From positions 1 to 5,741 of the forward strand of contig CAZSVI010000171.1 of the NCBI GenBank assembly GCA_964610205.1: a stretch of 5,741 nucleotides of DNA. Reading direction: 5' to 3'. Below are positions 5,399 to 5,741 of this stretch, one piece after another. A model generated the notes under the pieces. That model was not told the DNA's origin, searched no databases, and saw only the letters and a program-made list of their open reading frames with translations. The position numbers and the translations under genes are program-made. Positions within the stretch are counted from its first letter, which is position 1. Each line of letters begins with the position of its first letter. The stretch is from CAZSVI01 sp964610205. Lineage in GTDB: Bacteria; Bacillota; Clostridia; DSM-8532.

Positions 5399-5494
5399 GG
5401 AGTCCGCTCGAAAAGTCACGCACGCATCTTTCCGCCCATTTTTCCGCGCATTCTCCTGCAAAAAAAGCGTTAAATATCCAAATATTCGCCGTTT
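5395..5494. repeat. Foldback element type 1, broken half copy
   Basis: Starting ACTAGGAGTCCGCTCG, these 100 bases match the reverse strand of 1290 back to about 1191 with three differences that I can count. They include one full arm, the apex and about a dozen bases of the other arm, then the match stops after GCCGTTT at 5494. The second terminal repeat is missing. The copy abuts the type 2 element, sharing ACTA. It is oriented opposite to the matching arm of the complete copy. Confidence 0.85.
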
Positions 5495-5510
5495 GATTAA
5501 CAATGATCTA

Positions 5511-5539
5511 TTGCATTTTATTTTAAGATCATGGATAAT
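5511..5539 (+). promoter_or_regulatory. Predicted promoter of the response-regulator gene
   Basis: TTGCAT (5511-5516) and GATAAT (5534-5539) are 17 bases apart, just downstream of the broken foldback copy. A start near 5546 would give a leader of about 55 bases before the ATG at 5602. Apart from the foldback sequences and this promoter I see nothing else between spmB and the regulator. Confidence 0.5.
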
Positions 5540-5601
5540 TAAAGTTGTAACATGTCCCTTACTTATTTTGTTCTGTAAAAAAGAGATTAGGGGTTGCCGC
5601 C

Positions 5602-5741
5602 ATGAATACGAAAATACGTGTACTTATTGTTGATGATGACAGCAATATATGCCAGCTTGTTAAATTATACCTGGATAAGGAAGGATACGAAAGCAGGACT
5701 GTTTATAACGGTAAACAGGCTTTGGAGGTTTTCAGAGAATT
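5602..5741 (+). CDS. Response regulator, N-terminal receiver domain (partial, runs off window)
   Basis: Only the first 46 codons are visible. They read as the start of a CheY-like receiver: KIRVLIVDDD with the acidic cluster Asp11-Asp13 that binds magnesium, then ICQLVKLYLDKEGYE and a typical YNGKQALEVF helix. This pattern is most common in OmpR/PhoB-type transcription regulators of two-component systems. The phosphorylated aspartate (expected near residue 54) and the output domain lie outside the window, so the class is inferred. AGGGG (5589-5593) stands 8 bases before the ATG. The gene begins a new transcription unit after the foldback cluster. Confidence 0.85.
   Translation, partial: MNTKIRVLIVDDDSNICQLVKLYLDKEGYESRTVYNGKQALEVFRE

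Noticed and set aside
1122..5494. Composite transposon bounded by the two type 1 repeats
   Set aside because: The block contains only housekeeping and sporulation genes and no transposase, and one repeat is broken.
5236..5494. CRISPR array or phage attachment site
   Set aside because: The repeats are inverted and palindromic rather than regularly spaced direct repeats, and no cas or integrase gene is nearby.

Overview
The window looks like a chromosomal segment of an endospore-forming, low-GC member of the Clostridia. The reasons are strong AGGAG-type ribosome sites, a Firmicutes-type AbrB/SpoVT regulator, a spmA-spmB spore maturation pair, a type II pantothenate kinase and an oxygen-sensitive class I fumarase subunit. 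A relative of Thermoclostridium, Acetivibrio or Ruminiclostridium would fit, but that is an inference from gene content and style.

Layout. Positions 1-808 (minus) carry a nearly complete type II pantothenate kinase. It is preceded, with a 10-bp overlap, by a 51-codon remnant of an ECF transporter S component (799-954, minus). A good promoter lies at 1060-1088 (minus). At 1122-1290 there is a 169-bp foldback element, almost wholly palindromic, with no gene inside. A promoter at 1325-1353 and a GC-rich structured leader lead into the alpha subunit of class I fumarate hydratase (1504-2346); no beta subunit follows. After a spacer with a direct repeat comes rsmI (2523-3395), which faces abrB (3519-3761, minus) across two hairpins, one of them a clear bidirectional terminator. 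The overlapping spmA-spmB pair follows (4118-5238). Directly at the spmB stop codon sits a second, different foldback element (5236-5398). It abuts a half copy of the first foldback element (5395-5494). A response regulator (5602 onward) runs off the end.

How the parts work together. The genes are mostly independent units: cofactor supply (pantothenate kinase), central carbon metabolism (fumarase), rRNA methylation (RsmI), transition-state regulation (AbrB), spore core maturation (SpmA/SpmB) and signalling (response regulator). The unifying theme of the non-coding DNA is mobile-looking foldback sequences. Two distinct full-length palindromic elements and one broken copy sit between genes, and the two copies of the first type flank a 4.1-kb block in inverted orientation. 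No transposase gene is present, so any movement would need one supplied from elsewhere.
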